A DNA stretch of 64,000 bases from Pieris napi. Taxonomy: Eukaryota; Arthropoda; Insecta; Lepidoptera; Pieridae. The stretch lies in NCBI RefSeq assembly GCF_905475465.1, contig NC_062244.1:1004501-1068500 (forward strand). The letters run 5' to 3'. Shown piece after piece: positions 36,001-44,103 of this stretch; within the stretch, counting starts at the first letter, position 1, and each line of letters starts with the position of its first letter. A model generated the notes under the pieces. That model saw only the letters and a program-made list of their open reading frames with translations, was not told where the DNA came from and did not search any database. Both the position numbers and the translations under genes were made by a program.

Positions 36001-37549
36001 TGGGCAACCGTGATGCATGGGCCTTGAACGAGACCAAGATTATACCGACATTGGTAAACGAATGATACACCTACTAGTCTTTTGTCTACCTAGGCCCTTT
36101 AGACGTGGTACACTTGTATGTAGAAATATTTTTTTTTTTTTTTTAAAGACAATTCACACCAATTGACCTAGTCCCATGCTAAGCTGGTGAAGCTTGTGTT
36201 ATGGGTACTAGGCAACGGATATACATACATATTATAGATAGATATAAATACATATTTAAACATCCAAGACCTAAAAACAACACCAAATGCTCATCACATC
36301 GATGTTCGCCTCAGCCGGGGATCGAACCCGGGACCCATGGATTCGCAGTCAGGGGTACTAACCACTAGACCAATGAGTCGTCAAAATAAATATAAAACGA
36401 AAATTTAAAAAGTTTACTGTCAACTGTCTTGAGAGGATAGACCCGGAACGCGTTATAAGAAATCGCGTTGTAGGAGTATTATCGTAAATCCGTTTCTTGA
36501 CCAATGAATTTAAAGTTATTTAGTTTTTTACACAACTAATTATTGAGTTGACATATCATTAATTTCACACTACAGAAATCTCAGCGTTATAAGGAGGAAA
36601 TTCCGCGTTATATGGTGGACGTTAAATCGCGTTATAGGTGCACCTTATAGAGCACTTGTCCTACATAGTGCATCACCTAAGTGTGATTAATAGCGCAACT
36701 AAATGACGAAAGAAGTTGAATTAACTTAATGTTACAGAAAGGTATTGTTAGGAAATGTTAATATCAATATTGAATGATGTACTCACTGTGTAAATGCATT
36801 CAAGAAACATTTTCTATATTACTTGGATTTGTTATTCCAGGGTTTGACTAAAGAGACTTCAAATGACGTGGTAATATATTAAGCATTTCATTTAATATGT
36901 TTATTTATATATAACGGGGCTTATCTAATGTTAAGTTTTGCACTCATATTGCCAGAAGTCACGCCAGTTGCGTTGCCGGCCTTTGATTTATCAACGAGGT
37001 GCTTTTCGGAAAAAAATACCGGTACATCTTCAATTCTCTGCCTTCGGGGCTTATTTTGGGAGTGTTTTTTTAAGAAAATTATCGGTGAAGCACACGCAAG
37101 TGTCTTATCATAGATAAATAAGGAAGATTTGATGGAATTTCTAATAGACATGCCTTCCTTTGGTATAGTTTAATCATAATTCATTTTAAGACTTTGTTTA
37201 ACACCAATCGAACGGTGGAGGAAAACATCGTGAGTCAACTGTCATGCCTTATACCAAAAAATAAAAAGAAATTAGAAATTATCACGGACCAGATACACAA
37301 GTCTGAGGCCCAGACCTAAAAAGGCTGTAGCACAATTTGTAAGTAAATTTGAAATAAAGAATAATACCTGATCTCCCGTTTGATATCATCATAGTCCCGC
37401 TGGGTGTCGAGTCTGGCTTCCAGCCTGGCTATGTGCTGTTTCTTCTCGTCCAACCTCTCTTCAAGTCGTTGTAATTGTTGCGCATGCGCCTCTTGTAATG
37501 CGGACAGCGACGCTTGTAACCGCCTAACGTCTTCTACCAATTGTGCTAT
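7521..37549 (-). CDS. ct: Homeobox protein cut (7 visible exons, 5' partial)
   Basis: CUX-family transcription factor. Exons 37368-37549, 26600-26727, 25814-26326, 11181-11386, 10522-10667, 9169-10052 and 7521-9028 join with compatible phases to 3567 nt, that is 1188 codons plus stop. In order they encode the last part of the CUX coiled coil (IAQLVEDVRRLQASL), the YDDIKREISLLRSMD junction, CUT repeat 1, a linker with VVRIYQEELAKI, CUT repeat 2, CUT repeat 3, a homeodomain and a C-terminus with SSRRKPAAPQWVNP and ending WEY. This order and many linker words match what I recall of Drosophila Cut. The protein binds DNA in the nucleus and is known in insects for specifying external sense organs and the wing margin. 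N-terminal exons are not visible. Introns of 14.4 and 10.6 kb suggest much regulatory DNA. Confidence 0.95.
9169..10052 (-). CDS. ct: ct exon with CUT repeat 2
   Basis: 884 nt, phase 2 in and phase 1 out, donor GTTAGT. CUT repeat 2 (NTEDIVKRVKEALSQYSISQ onward) spans 9215-9451. The N-terminal part holds PPEDIRMALEAYHRELAKIQ and, at 9815-9838, VQDLSLPK. Two in-frame acceptors are present, ending at 10053 and 10032, 21 nt apart. I chose the upstream one because the extra residues MFPPFFS look like the equivalent part of fly Cut. Confidence 0.93.
10522..10667 (-). CDS. ct: ct linker exon (VVRIYQEELAKI)
   Basis: 146 nt after ATTTCAG, reading DSSQNRRLKKYENDDIPQEK then VVRIYQEELAKIMTRRGEDM, and ending in phase 2 at GTAAGT. 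It lies between CUT repeats 1 and 2. Phases match both neighbours. Confidence 0.9.
10824..11118 (-). mobile_element. tRNA-derived SINE, near full length, with TSD
   Basis: Reverse-oriented copy inside the 513-bp ct intron. It is flanked by an 11-bp direct repeat GAATAAAGTTA at 10805-10815 and 11123-11133. Box A-like TGGCCTAGTGGC and box B GGTTCGATCCCC are readable on the minus strand. The 3' tail is T-rich rather than poly(A). Confidence 0.85.
11181..11386 (-). CDS. ct: ct linker exon after CUT repeat 1
   Basis: 206 nt after TTTCTTTCAG; two bases complete a valine codon. It encodes ERLAHILTEASHMIKTPTG and a serine-rich stretch SNEDSSSPRTQCPSPFSNK, then GTAAGT in phase 0. It resembles the RIAHILSEASSLMK segment of fly Cut as I recall it. 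It falls below usual ORF cutoffs and is recognised by phase and homology. Confidence 0.9.
11545..11700 (+). pseudogene. RTE-type LINE relic (C-terminal RT tail)
   Basis: The frame RKRGGQIKRWEDNIPKEWRR followed by SAKDRET-stop-KQLEV has the W..D/N...W...A.DR..W pattern found after the reverse transcriptase of RTE-like LINEs. A stop replaces the expected tryptophan. Only this tail survives. Confidence 0.6.
11780..12130. repeat. Unclassified repeat-like segment
   Basis: A more GC-rich stretch with phrases such as GGCAAGGGGAAACAACTGC, set in AT-rich intron. It looks like a decayed transposon 3' region, but I see no second copy in this window, so its class is open. Confidence 0.25.
12131..14879. 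other. ct intron, apparently single-copy
   Basis: AT-rich non-coding DNA. I see no SINE, no terminal repeats and no credible coding exon. A few moderately GC-rich patches (12500-12600, 14100-14230) could be conserved elements. Confidence 0.4.
14880..15160. promoter_or_regulatory. GC-rich candidate regulatory element in ct intron
   Basis: About 280 bp with repeated CGTCA/GACGTC words (CAGACGTCACGGCG, GCGGACGTCAGG) and an octamer-like ATTTGCAT, set in AT-rich intron. It has no repeat hallmarks and no convincing protein. A candidate enhancer only. Confidence 0.25.
15869..16003 (-). mobile_element. SINE fragment, internally deleted
   Basis: Keeps the 3' words ACACACGCCGTCGACTTTT and the box B region GATCGAACCTA, but has lost the middle. 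Confidence 0.7.
16611..16652. repeat. Perfect 18-bp inverted repeat, 6-nt loop
   Basis: Left arm 16611-16628 (ATATAGTTTATTTTATTT) and right arm 16635-16652 pair without mismatch around TGTTAT. It is pure AT except one G:C pair and may simply be low complexity. Confidence 0.6.
16738..16955 (+). mobile_element. SINE, diverged
   Basis: Plus-strand copy with a complete head and box B (TTCGATCCCCGGCTGTGCAC), a shortened body and a TTTATTTATTTATA tail. Confidence 0.75.
17595..17760 (+). repeat. LINE 3'-end-like repeat, diverged copy
   Basis: Shares GGCGGAGAGTTTCTTG.CAGTTC, an AAGTGTAC word and GTTACCTATATGAATAAA with 53330-53560, and ends in a TTGAGTTTGATTTG tail. This looks like the 3' end of a non-LTR element. 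Confidence 0.5.
17779..19074 (+). mobile_element. Decayed pogo-like DNA transposon
   Basis: About 1.3 kb with inverted ends GAGGAAAGTGACCAAATATGG (left; right end one change) and TA on both sides. Inside, MGYLNAGQYFDVSRSTLF (18346-18405 area) is the pipsqueak-type helix-turn-helix of pogo transposases. Downstream lies an acidic stretch and a cysteine cluster ECIFCG...WIKYLMC..WACNDC...ICDFC (18630-18780), a PHD-like C-terminal finger. The DDE catalytic domain between them is deleted and a stop follows the HTH, so it is inactive. Confidence 0.8.
19081..22079. other. ct intron, apparently single-copy
   Basis: AT-rich, with no recognisable mobile element or exon apart from the GC-richer patch listed at 20980-21310. 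Confidence 0.4.
20980..21310. promoter_or_regulatory. Candidate regulatory element in ct intron
   Basis: GC-richer block with CCGCGAGACGGCGGGC, an E-box in ACAGATGG and Grainyhead-like AACCGG words. No repeat family match in the window and no credible protein. Function is inferred from composition only. Confidence 0.22.
22080..22330. repeat. Dispersed repeat family A, copy 2
   Basis: Shares TTTTAGTGGGT, CTTTGAGGAGGAAG, GGGAGTTGATTCCACAGTTC and the further CTTGTGAAGCGGACCGTGGA with the other copies. This is the longest of the three. Confidence 0.55.
22331..23982. other. ct intron, apparently single-copy
   Basis: No repeat hallmark, RNA gene or exon is recognisable. Confidence 0.4.
23983..24157 (+). 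mobile_element. SINE, head deleted
   Basis: Plus-strand copy. A short head piece CCTCAGCGTGCGA jumps directly to the body, CATCGTGAAACCGGCTTGCC, and ends TGTAGCACCACTATTTTATTTATT. Confidence 0.75.
24158..25813. other. ct intron upstream of the 25814 donor
   Basis: No exon. Contains a CTGTCA cluster at 24550-24590 and a C-rich patch CCATTCCCCCCACCCCCC near 25090; otherwise unremarkable. Confidence 0.4.
24550..24590. promoter_or_regulatory. Cluster of CTGTCA (Meis/Homothorax-type) words
   Basis: CTGTCA at 24550, 24571 and 24578 and TTGTCA at 24585, with E-boxes CAGGTG and CAGCTG between. Motif reading only. Confidence 0.25.
25814..26326 (-). CDS. ct: ct exon with CUT repeat 1
   Basis: 513 nt, phase 1 in and phase 1 out. 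The acceptor ACCGCAG has a GCTAATAA branch-like site just upstream; the donor is GTATAT. It begins GAEDWPSTPPPLNNN, with a His/Asn/Pro-rich low-complexity stretch, then RLGDSLIPKGDPMEARLQEM and CUT repeat 1 (NLDTLHISRRVRELLSVHNI onward, 25827-26057). Confidence 0.95.
26600..26727 (-). CDS. ct: ct exon after the coiled coil
   Basis: 128 nt after TTGTTACAG. The frame LLRSMDIAERERKMEPLRSP is the only one consistent with phase 2 in and phase 1 out (donor GTCAGT), and it joins KREIS|LLRSMD, equivalent to the RELNILKSMEF region of vertebrate CUX1. The rest is Arg/Glu-rich. Confidence 0.9.
27165..27300 (+). pseudogene. RTE-type LINE relic (C-terminal RT tail)
   Basis: An open frame KSGQAKIRWADDLIVIAGKD then WLICIDRVIRKELEEAFGL-stop fits the RTE C-terminal pattern RWADD..AG..W....DR....LEEAF well. 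A TTATTATTATTAAAG tail follows at 27371. Confidence 0.65.
27301..28108. other. ct intron, no feature seen
   Basis: AT-rich. No repeat structure, RNA gene or exon recognised. Confidence 0.35.
28109..28349 (-). mobile_element. SINE, diverged
   Basis: Minus-strand copy, complete from the 3' word CAGTGGTGCTACC to the head AGCCACTAGGCTAACACTGC, with a small deletion in the body. Confidence 0.8.
28350..29327. other. ct intron, no feature seen
   Basis: No mobile element or exon recognised; a GA-rich run GAAGAGAGAGAGAGAAAC is near 28992. Confidence 0.35.
29328..29588 (+). mobile_element. SINE, near full length
   Basis: Plus strand, with box B GTAGGTTCGATCCCCGGC and a body complete to CGCCATTGATTTATG. 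Confidence 0.8.
29802..29984. promoter_or_regulatory. GATA / CRE / CCAAT motif cluster in ct intron
   Basis: Within 180 bp: GATAAG or CTTATC at 29822, 29835, 29864 and 29906; a perfect CRE TGACGTCA at 29891; a half CRE TACGTCAC at 29977; CCAAT/ATTGG at 29802, 29950, 29961 and 29968; a GC box CCCCGCCC at about 29930. It reads like an enhancer or an alternative promoter. Confidence 0.4.
30062..31178. other. ct intron, no feature seen
   Basis: AT-rich, with no element or exon recognised. Confidence 0.35.
31179..31441 (+). repeat. Young LINE-3'-like repeat, copy 1
   Basis: Nearly identical to 51016-51282, including TTTTTTAGTATAGTAGTTTA and GGAGTTTCTTGCCCATTC, and ends in an AAATGATTTGACTTTGACTT tail. 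Few differences over about 260 bp imply recent spread. Confidence 0.7.
31838..32120 (-). mobile_element. SINE, first of an adjacent pair
   Basis: Flanked on both sides by ACACTAATATGTTCGATATT (left copy from about 31824, right copy from about 32121), a long target duplication. Head and body are complete, with an extra GCGTGCC in the CGTCG region. Confidence 0.85.
32145..32360 (-). mobile_element. SINE, second of an adjacent pair
   Basis: Begins immediately after the second copy of the 31838 element's flank, with the 3' word AGTGGTGCTAAAACC. The box B region is deleted (GTGTACGGTGAAGTC). Confidence 0.8.
32788..32853 (+). mobile_element. SINE fragment (box B region)
   Basis: GGTTCGATCCCCGACTGTGC followed by TATGTGCGCATTT, with no body. 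Confidence 0.65.
33132..33738 (+). repeat. Four-unit tandem repeat, ~150-bp period
   Basis: Units start near 33132, 33279, 33429 and 33579. Each has ACCAGTTACGTAAAATGTGC, TATAGATAATGCTAATTTA, CGCTTTTTAAAAG, GAGCACAGAT, ATTCGAAATTCAAAT and CATAAGACTGTAGACCCATT in order. Units differ by many substitutions and small indels, so the array is old. Confidence 0.85.
34097..34335. mobile_element. MITE with ~28-bp inverted ends
   Basis: The left end GGGGTCTGTTTCACAATATA and right end (complement) GGATCTGTTTCACAATGTAT continue as imperfect inverted repeats, flanked by TA on both sides. 239 bp, non-coding. Confidence 0.75.
34717..35005 (+). mobile_element. SINE, full length
   Basis: One of the best-preserved copies: GGCTTCAGCGTGCGACTCTC, box B GTAGGTTCGATCCCCGGC, and 3' end GTAGCGCCACTGATTTATTT with a (TTTA)-type tail. 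Confidence 0.88.
35430..35775 (+). repeat. Widespread insect repeat (CTAGCTGACCCGGC type)
   Basis: Opens CTAGCTGACCCGGCAAACTT, contains CTGATTCTCAGACTTGCTGA and GGAGTATGGGAACGAACATT, and closes GACACGAGAATTG plus AT-rich tail. I recognise this as a common interspersed repeat of Lepidoptera; its class is not decided by the sequence here. Confidence 0.65.
35800..35870 (+). repeat. Repeat relic (ATCACTTAACATCAGGTGAG)
   Basis: Contains GATATCACTTAACATCAGGT followed by GAGCCTCCAGCCGTTTGTC, a phrase I associate with lepidopteran repeat ends. Only a fragment. Confidence 0.45.
36129..36380 (-). mobile_element. Second tRNA-derived SINE family
   Basis: On the minus strand it begins ACTCATTGGTCTAGTGGTTA (box A), has box B GGGTTCGATCCCCGGCTGAG and ends in an A-run (16 T on the plus strand, 36129-36144). 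Its body is unrelated to the common SINE in this window, and the good boxes and clean A tail suggest a younger insertion. Confidence 0.8.
36935..36990. repeat. Repeat relic (GCGTTGCCGGCCTTT)
   Basis: CATATTGCCAGAAGTCACGC followed by GTTGCGTTGCCGGCCTTTGA. Similar short cores occur at about 39298-39335, 51950-52050 and 62190-62250. Confidence 0.4.
37206..37340 (+). mobile_element. SINE 3' half next to a ct donor
   Basis: Body and 3' end (CTGAGGCCCAGACCTAAAAA, GCTGTAGCAC) without head. It ends 27 bp from the donor of the ct coiled-coil exon at 37367. Confidence 0.75.
37368..37549 (-). CDS. ct: ct coiled-coil exon
   Basis: 182 nt after CATTCCAG, phase 0 in and 2 out, donor GTATTA. Heptad-rich sequence IAQLVEDVRRLQASLSALQE through RLEARLDTQRDYDDIKREI matches the end of the CUX coiled coil. 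The next exon upstream must end in phase 0 and was not found. A SINE remnant ends 27 bp beyond the donor, inside the intron. Confidence 0.92.
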
Positions 37550-39869
37550 CTGGAATGAAAGAATTTATTGGAATTTAGAATAAATAGTAGATTCAGGAGA
37601 AAATTACGTAGAAAATCTTGAGCCCGAAGCCATGTTTGTCAGCCATTAATGACCGCTGCTCTTCTTGTTTATGAAAAATCCACAAGTTTTTCATTACTAA
37701 GGTATTTTTTATTATTATAATATACTGTGACAATATGACCACTCTATTTTATCAAAAGAAAAGCGAATTCGTTTATATGTCAAAATTTCTGCGCAGAACA
37801 TTGATTAAAAAAGTTTTCGTAAAAATAGATTCTTTGAGATATCATTTTTGTGTCATTTATTATCAACATTGGTATATTTAATTAGTGTTATTTACATAAT
37901 CTTTACTGCGTTAGATAAAAATATTTCGTGATTACAGGTAAAATCCGGAGAATTAAGCCGTAAAAAATAAAAAATCGTATTTTATAACGCACATAAAATA
38001 ATAAGGTATCAAACTTATCACATACAAAGCATTGTATGTGATTTAGTTTATTACTTGCTGACGTACTGTTGCCTTGAGTGACACATAAAATATATATAAT
38101 ATTTTGGAACACCTTGACAATTAGTCTTTTATAGGACTATATAAACATCGACAAACAGATTACAACTATTTCATAGATAACAAATATTTTGTTCGTTTCC
38201 ACAGATTACAGAAACATCAGAGTTGAAGACTTAAAACCTCATTACACGAATATTTTCCATTTGATTCACAATATTTTCACGACCGCGGATGGTATGTAAT
38301 TGTCTGACCTTCGGAAGATATCAATTGTTCCAGGTGCCGGCCGCATTCGACCGTGAAGATGCATATCGTATGCAACGGATGTCTGCCTCGCGAGTGACGC
38401 ATATAGCTGTAGTGTTATTTATTCTGTGGTCAAAGACTACAATTGCCGCCAATTCTGGATTTTTCATTGAAATCATTGTGATTATTAAACTAACAGTGAC
38501 GTTCCAAATATGACCTCAAATTTCTAAATCAAAACAATTCTCTCTCTAATTGTTTTTATTCGTTCGTAAAATTTGAGTATTAATTAACAGTGCTAAATTT
38601 AGAATCTTTTGTTATATTAAATACTAACCGTTTCGCGCCCGCTTTGCTGGACGAATTAAAATAAATTTTATGTTTCATTATTTTTTTTTTTTCATATTTT
38701 TATTATTCTTCTTTTTAACTTCCCGCTAAGAAAATTGAAATATTTCGAAAATCGAGTTTTTAACAGATGTTGACGTTTAGAGGTTCTAGGAAGCCTCCCC
38801 GAATGTTTCCGCGGTGAAGTCCGTATGGATAAATTTTCATAAAAGTAAAACAGCAATAAAAAAATGAAGGAACGTTGGAATTTAATAAATAAATAGCCAT
38901 AAACCATCTAAATTTCGCATCGAATGGTGGTAGTTTCATGTCGATACGATCAGTGGTTTAGGCGTGATTGAGCCTCAAACGAAGACCATTTTCATTATAT
39001 ATATATAGATAATTAGGTAATTGAATCAAAAACTAAAATTTTTGTTTTCCCGTCTTGTTCCGAGAAACCGAAAATATCATTGTTAATACAATAAAAAATT
39101 AATGATAGACAAGTTAATCCAATCAGTTACGGCAAAATGAACCTTATCTTTATGACAGTTGAGTTTGCAGCTGTCAAATGTGTCATATCGTAATATAAAC
39201 AAATTTTTAAAAGGCCTTGAGTTTGACATATGAGAAGTGCGAACTTCTTCCGATCCTATTGGTTCAGTATTATATTTAGGTATATATGACAGAGGGGTCG
39301 CGATAGCGTTGCCGGCCTTTTTAGTAAGTTCTTAGTCGTAGGACTTAATTACATAAGACATGGATATACAAATTTCGTCTTACATTACTATTCGAAAACT
39401 ATAAAGAGTACTTTTCAAATAAATTTGCAATTATACATGAATATTTTTATTTATTATTTTTTATTCAGTATTTTTAATTCAATTAGTATTTCGTGGTATG
39501 AGGATATAGTATGATTAATATTGTATCAGATAACATAAATTTAATATGTAACAAGATATAGTTATATATTTTTAAGTATTCATTTAGAACTTCCTTAACT
39601 ACGCTCTAAGACGCAAAAGATTTTCAGTCAGTGACTCATTTATTATCACATTTAATAACCCACTATAAAAGAATGATTAAAATAATCAGATATTGATATA
39701 ATATGATAATTACCGCCATATATTTGCCACGCTTGGTTAAGACATTTATTTCTTTTATTCAATTATTTAATTAAATTGTAGAATATTCAAGGTTGAATAA
39801 TAAAATGTAATTATAATGAAAAATATGTTTTTAATTTTGTTCAAATTCAAATATAATAACCACAATAAA
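37550..39869. other. Upstream of ct coiled-coil exon, no exon found
   Basis: AT-rich. Contains the short GCGTTGCCGGCC relic near 39310 and a TGACAG/CTGTCA pair at 39155-39195; otherwise nothing recognised. Confidence 0.35.
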
Positions 39870-39912
39870 TAGAGCAGTGTTGGCTTAGTGGTTTCAACGT
39901 GCGATGTGCACT
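39870..39912 (+). mobile_element. SINE head fragment
   Basis: AGCAGTGTTGGCTTAGTGGT followed by TTCAACGTGCGA only. Confidence 0.6.
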
Positions 39913-40037
39913 TTTCCATACATGAGTGAGCTCTATTGATTTAAATGAAAGTCTCTGTGACATATATAACAGTGAGTGACAACTTTTTTATATAGAAAGA
40001 AATACATAGAATTATTGTATTATGTATATGTGGTAAT

Positions 40038-40290
40038 ATGAACAGCGTTGGCCTAGTGGCTACAGCGTGCGATTCTCATCCCTGAGGTCGTCGGATCGAT
40101 CCCCGGCACACACCAATGGACTTTTTTGCTATGTGCGCATTTGACATTCGTTTGAACGGAGACAAAAACATCGCGAGGAAACTGGCTTGCGAGACCCAAA
40201 AAGTCGACGGTATACTTATTAGATTGACAAATCATGAAACAGATACATAAATCTGAGGCCCAGACCTAAAAAGTTTGTAGTGCTATGGTG
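40038..40290 (+). mobile_element. SINE, near full length
   Basis: Plus-strand head GTTGGCCTAGTGGCTACAGC, box B GGATCGATCCCCGGC, body with a 12-15-bp deletion, end AAGTTTGTAGTGCTATGG. Confidence 0.82.
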
Positions 40291-40544
40291 TTTTAGTTAA
40301 ACTAAATAGCATGTTTTTCCCTACAACAATAAAACTCTGTAAACAAGCTAATGCTTGTTAAATGTACGTAACGGTCAACTCAACATAAAAAGTATTAAAC
40401 GAAATTTAGTCCGGACAGAACCGCGTGTAATTATTGTCTTAATTCGGCCTGCGTTGACCGCCATTAGATGTGTAGTATAGGGCATACGCTTACAGCGAGA
40501 ATTTGGACTGTGTTTTATTTATAGAATAGAGATCTACGGGGCGC

Positions 40545-40700
40545 CCAAAATCGACAGCGCAGCCCATAGATCCTCCTTTTAGTGGGTACGTTGACGGTCC
40601 TTGAGGAAGGAGTATACTTAAAACAACATAATATCTTCTATGGTAGACCGGGGGTCGAGGCCACAGTTCGCTAGATCGCAAAAGAAAGTGTCTTGTAAAG
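40545..40700. repeat. Dispersed repeat family A, copy 3
   Basis: CCTTTTAGTGGGTACGTTGA, CCTTGAGGAAGGAG and CCACAGTTCGCTAGATCGCA in the same order as at 618-750 and 22080-22330. Shortly downstream (40855-40945) a frame with HMEYC may be LINE-derived. Confidence 0.55.
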
Positions 40701-41179
40701 TTGGGATGAAAATAGCTTTTAGATGCTATTATTATTATTTCCTTAATGTTGCATGAATCTGTTCTGGTGCCTTAATGTATAGAATATATAATATATTTCA
40801 TAAGTTCCTGATGTGTATATTAAAAACACTGTAAAACTGAGTTTTAGTGTAGCTATAATCCACATGGAATATTGCATCTATAGTCGCCGCTGCCGCCCAC
40901 AGTTTGGACAGTGCAAAGGTTCCTCAGAAGGGTTAGAGTTCGCCAATTACCTACAATCATTACTATAGACAATTATGTTTTCGGCCGTCACAGTTAGAGG
41001 TTTTATTGGGACGCTTTTTAGTTTAATTACTAGTCTTTTTGCACGGCTCGCCGATTGTCTGATTTTGTCGGACCCAAATGACCATAGTTCTACCGTGTTA
41101 ACAGTGTTGTTCGACATAGACATAACATTAACGAAAATACACACACATGAACACACAAAATGACAATAATCCAAGATAT

Positions 41180-43819
41180 AAAAAAATCCCTTTTTCTTAT
41201 TCGGTTCGTTTCAAGTGTGCTGTGGCTGTAATTGGCCCTGGCTCAGCATTAAGCATAGGAGCAGAATCAGGGCCCCTTTAAGCAATATACTTGTAAAATA
41301 CCAGATATTTTTGTTTCCATTTCAAGTGGCGATGCAGATATCAAAGGGAGGATAGCTTATCAAAATAGCAATAACATCGAATGAAAAAGGAAGGTGGGTT
41401 GCAATCGATGCATTTGACTTCCGAGATGCCGGGTTTATTGCTGGATTTTTGTTGACAACCCAAAAGGAATGAAATGCATAGCATCAGTTAAAAGAACGGT
41501 CGATTATTATGCAAATGTATCAAAATCTGACACAGGTGACAGTCCCTAAATTCCAATATCGAAATGTCAATATTCAAAAGTAACAACCCCAAAGCCTCGT
41601 CACAAAAGAAACGTATTAAGCCAAACATCACACAAGAAAACGATCACGCAGACAAAACAATGGGAAAGAACGTCAATGGCAAGTACTCAAATCTAATAAA
41701 GTAACAAAACTGATCCAATTCGTCCCCTGACAATCCATCGTCATAAATTTGTACAAGGCTCAATCACAAAAGAAGTGATGAAAGACAAGTGAACGAATAA
41801 AAAGGTATAATACGCCATTTTGCCGTCACAAAGTGGAATCCATGTCGGCTATCTGTCAAACTGGTCAAACATGAGAATTGGCGGGTTACCGTTATTAGCC
41901 GGCGAAATTTAAAAGGCCACCGGGCATAAAGAATGCCCGACGACACGAGCACTCTCCGATTTCGGACGGCGATTCTGCAATACCAACTGTTGAAAACAAA
42001 AAAGACGCACGGATAGCTTCTACGGTGAGTTTTTCTTTTTCCACATCTATTGCTCAGTGTATAGTTCGAAGCGAGTTTCATTTCGAGGAAAAATGATAAA
42101 TGACGTGAATGATTGAACAGCCGGAGTGAGTTTTGAATCTCCAAAAGAGATTTCGGTCTATTCGTTTTACATTTCATTCGAATTATGACGGGCGAGGACG
42201 GACAGCTCCGCATCTATTGGAATTAAAATGGGAAAATTTATCGGCCATTTAGCGGATTGTCACGACATCAGCAACAATTCATAAATATTCACAACAATTG
42301 TCGCGGTGCTTTTACGAGCCAGCGTTGATTGACAACAGACGTCATATCGTCAATCAGGTATGCGTGATCAGAAAACCGCGTATAAAAATACGCTGTGAGC
42401 GCAGTATTCATTGCATATCTTTTACAATGACTGTGAACTGCATAGTTTTGCATTTGAAATTCGAAAACATGACAATGACGTTGACAGCGAAATTGGCGGT
42501 GAATTTGTCTATAGATAGACGTGGGCTGGATTCCATTTTGAAATGCATTGACAGGAGCCATTAGTAGCTTCGATGATTAGTTTCTGTCGGTTTTTCACTT
42601 CGACGCGAATCGATAACTCGAAATTTATGTACCATAGACAATTGCAATTGTAGTTTTGTGGCAGACGGCAACGAAATGAAGCAATTATAAGTTCGGGGAG
42701 CTCATTTATTGCCTGTCTATCGTTGCAGTTATAAAACAGAATAGAAAATAAGTTTACCGTGTTGTTATTACTTCGTGTTATGAATAATGGGATACCCGAT
42801 ATTGTAGGAGACAGAATTTGTTTGTAATTTCATTAAAGTTTTCGCAACTTCGGAGCTAAAATTAAAAAAAAAACAAAGAATACTAATCAATACTCTTACA
42901 ACGATTACATCCTACGTACATTTCTTTTTCTTTTTGCCCATGGCACCTAGTCTTTCGTAGAACTTTTCCTTTAATTTTATATTAAGTTTCGTAAAACGGT
43001 AAAGTAATTAATTAGTAAATTTCAAATTCTTTTCAAATCCATGTTATGTCAAACCGTTGTCAAGTGGTGTCAGATGTATCACTTGTTTTGTCAGTGGTCG
43101 AATCCGTGCAAATATCATAGTACATAAGACCTGAATTAAAACCTTAAATTTTATCAAATTACGACTAATTATTACAAGTATTAAATATTAATGTAAGTAT
43201 TAGTATTAAATTAAATATTTATATGTCCTTTACTATCTCCAAAATGTATCTGTACAAATATAAATAAGTTAAGGCATAAGTGACGTACGTTGATATTTTA
43301 TACATTAGCAGATTTTTTTTTTTTTAATTTTATGGCCTGGTAATATACATTAGCAGAATGACTGTGGCACAGACTATTTATTCTCTCAACTTTATTCGAC
43401 CTCCTTTATCTGCTATATAATTAAAGATATAGCAGAAAAATAACGTAAAATATAATTCAAGTACAAAAGACAAGTACAAATTAAAAAGGTGTAATAAATA
43501 ACCCCAAAAGCAGAGTTTGGTCAGCAGCAGAACTCCGACACGTGAACAGACCGCACGCGATACAATGCAATTATACGAACGTCATTCGGAATTAAAAGAA
43601 AAACGGCCTTTTTCGCGAAATGAAAATTCGGGCTTAAGCTGTTTATACCTGAACGATGCAATGACAATTGACTTCTATGTGATATTTGAAATAGTTTTTG
43701 TTATTGTTTTCTTTGAATAAGACGTATATATTACATTTTCTTTGATACTAAAGAAGTAATTCTACGTAAGTTTATTAGAAATGTAATATATAAATTAATA
43801 TAACTAAAAACAATTAAAA
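41180..43819. other. Non-repetitive stretch upstream of ct
   Basis: No SINE or MITE. A GC-richer core at about 41800-42560 has open frames on both strands, which suggests biased composition rather than genes. Possible conserved regulatory DNA. Confidence 0.3.
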
Positions 43820-44103
43820 AAATCAGTGGCGCTACAACCTCTTTAGGTCTGGGCCTTAGATTTCTGAATCTGTTTATGATCGCTTTTAAATGTAATAGGC
43901 AAGTAGGGGATCAGCCTGCAGTGCCTGACACACGCCGTCAAGTTTTTGGGTGTAAGACATGTCGGTTTCCTCCCGATGTTTTCTTTCACCGTTCGAGCGA
44001 ATGTTAAATGCGCACAAAGAAAGTCCATTAGTGCACAGCCGGGGATCGAACCTACGACCACAAGGATGAGAGTCGCACGCCGAAGCCACTAGTATAACAC
44101 TGA
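43820..44103 (-). mobile_element. SINE, full length
   Basis: Minus-strand copy with AAAAACAAT-type flanks on both sides, complete head GCCACTAGTATAACACTG and 3' word CAGTGGCGCTACAACC. Confidence 0.85.

Noticed and set aside
36295..36380. tRNA gene on the minus strand
   Set aside because: A and B boxes are present, but there is no acceptor stem closure; the segment continues into a body and poly(A) tail, so it is a SINE head.
42289..42564. Overlapping open frames of 88 and 90 codons on opposite strands
   Set aside because: Mirror frames over the same bases indicate low stop density by chance; no domain or splice context.
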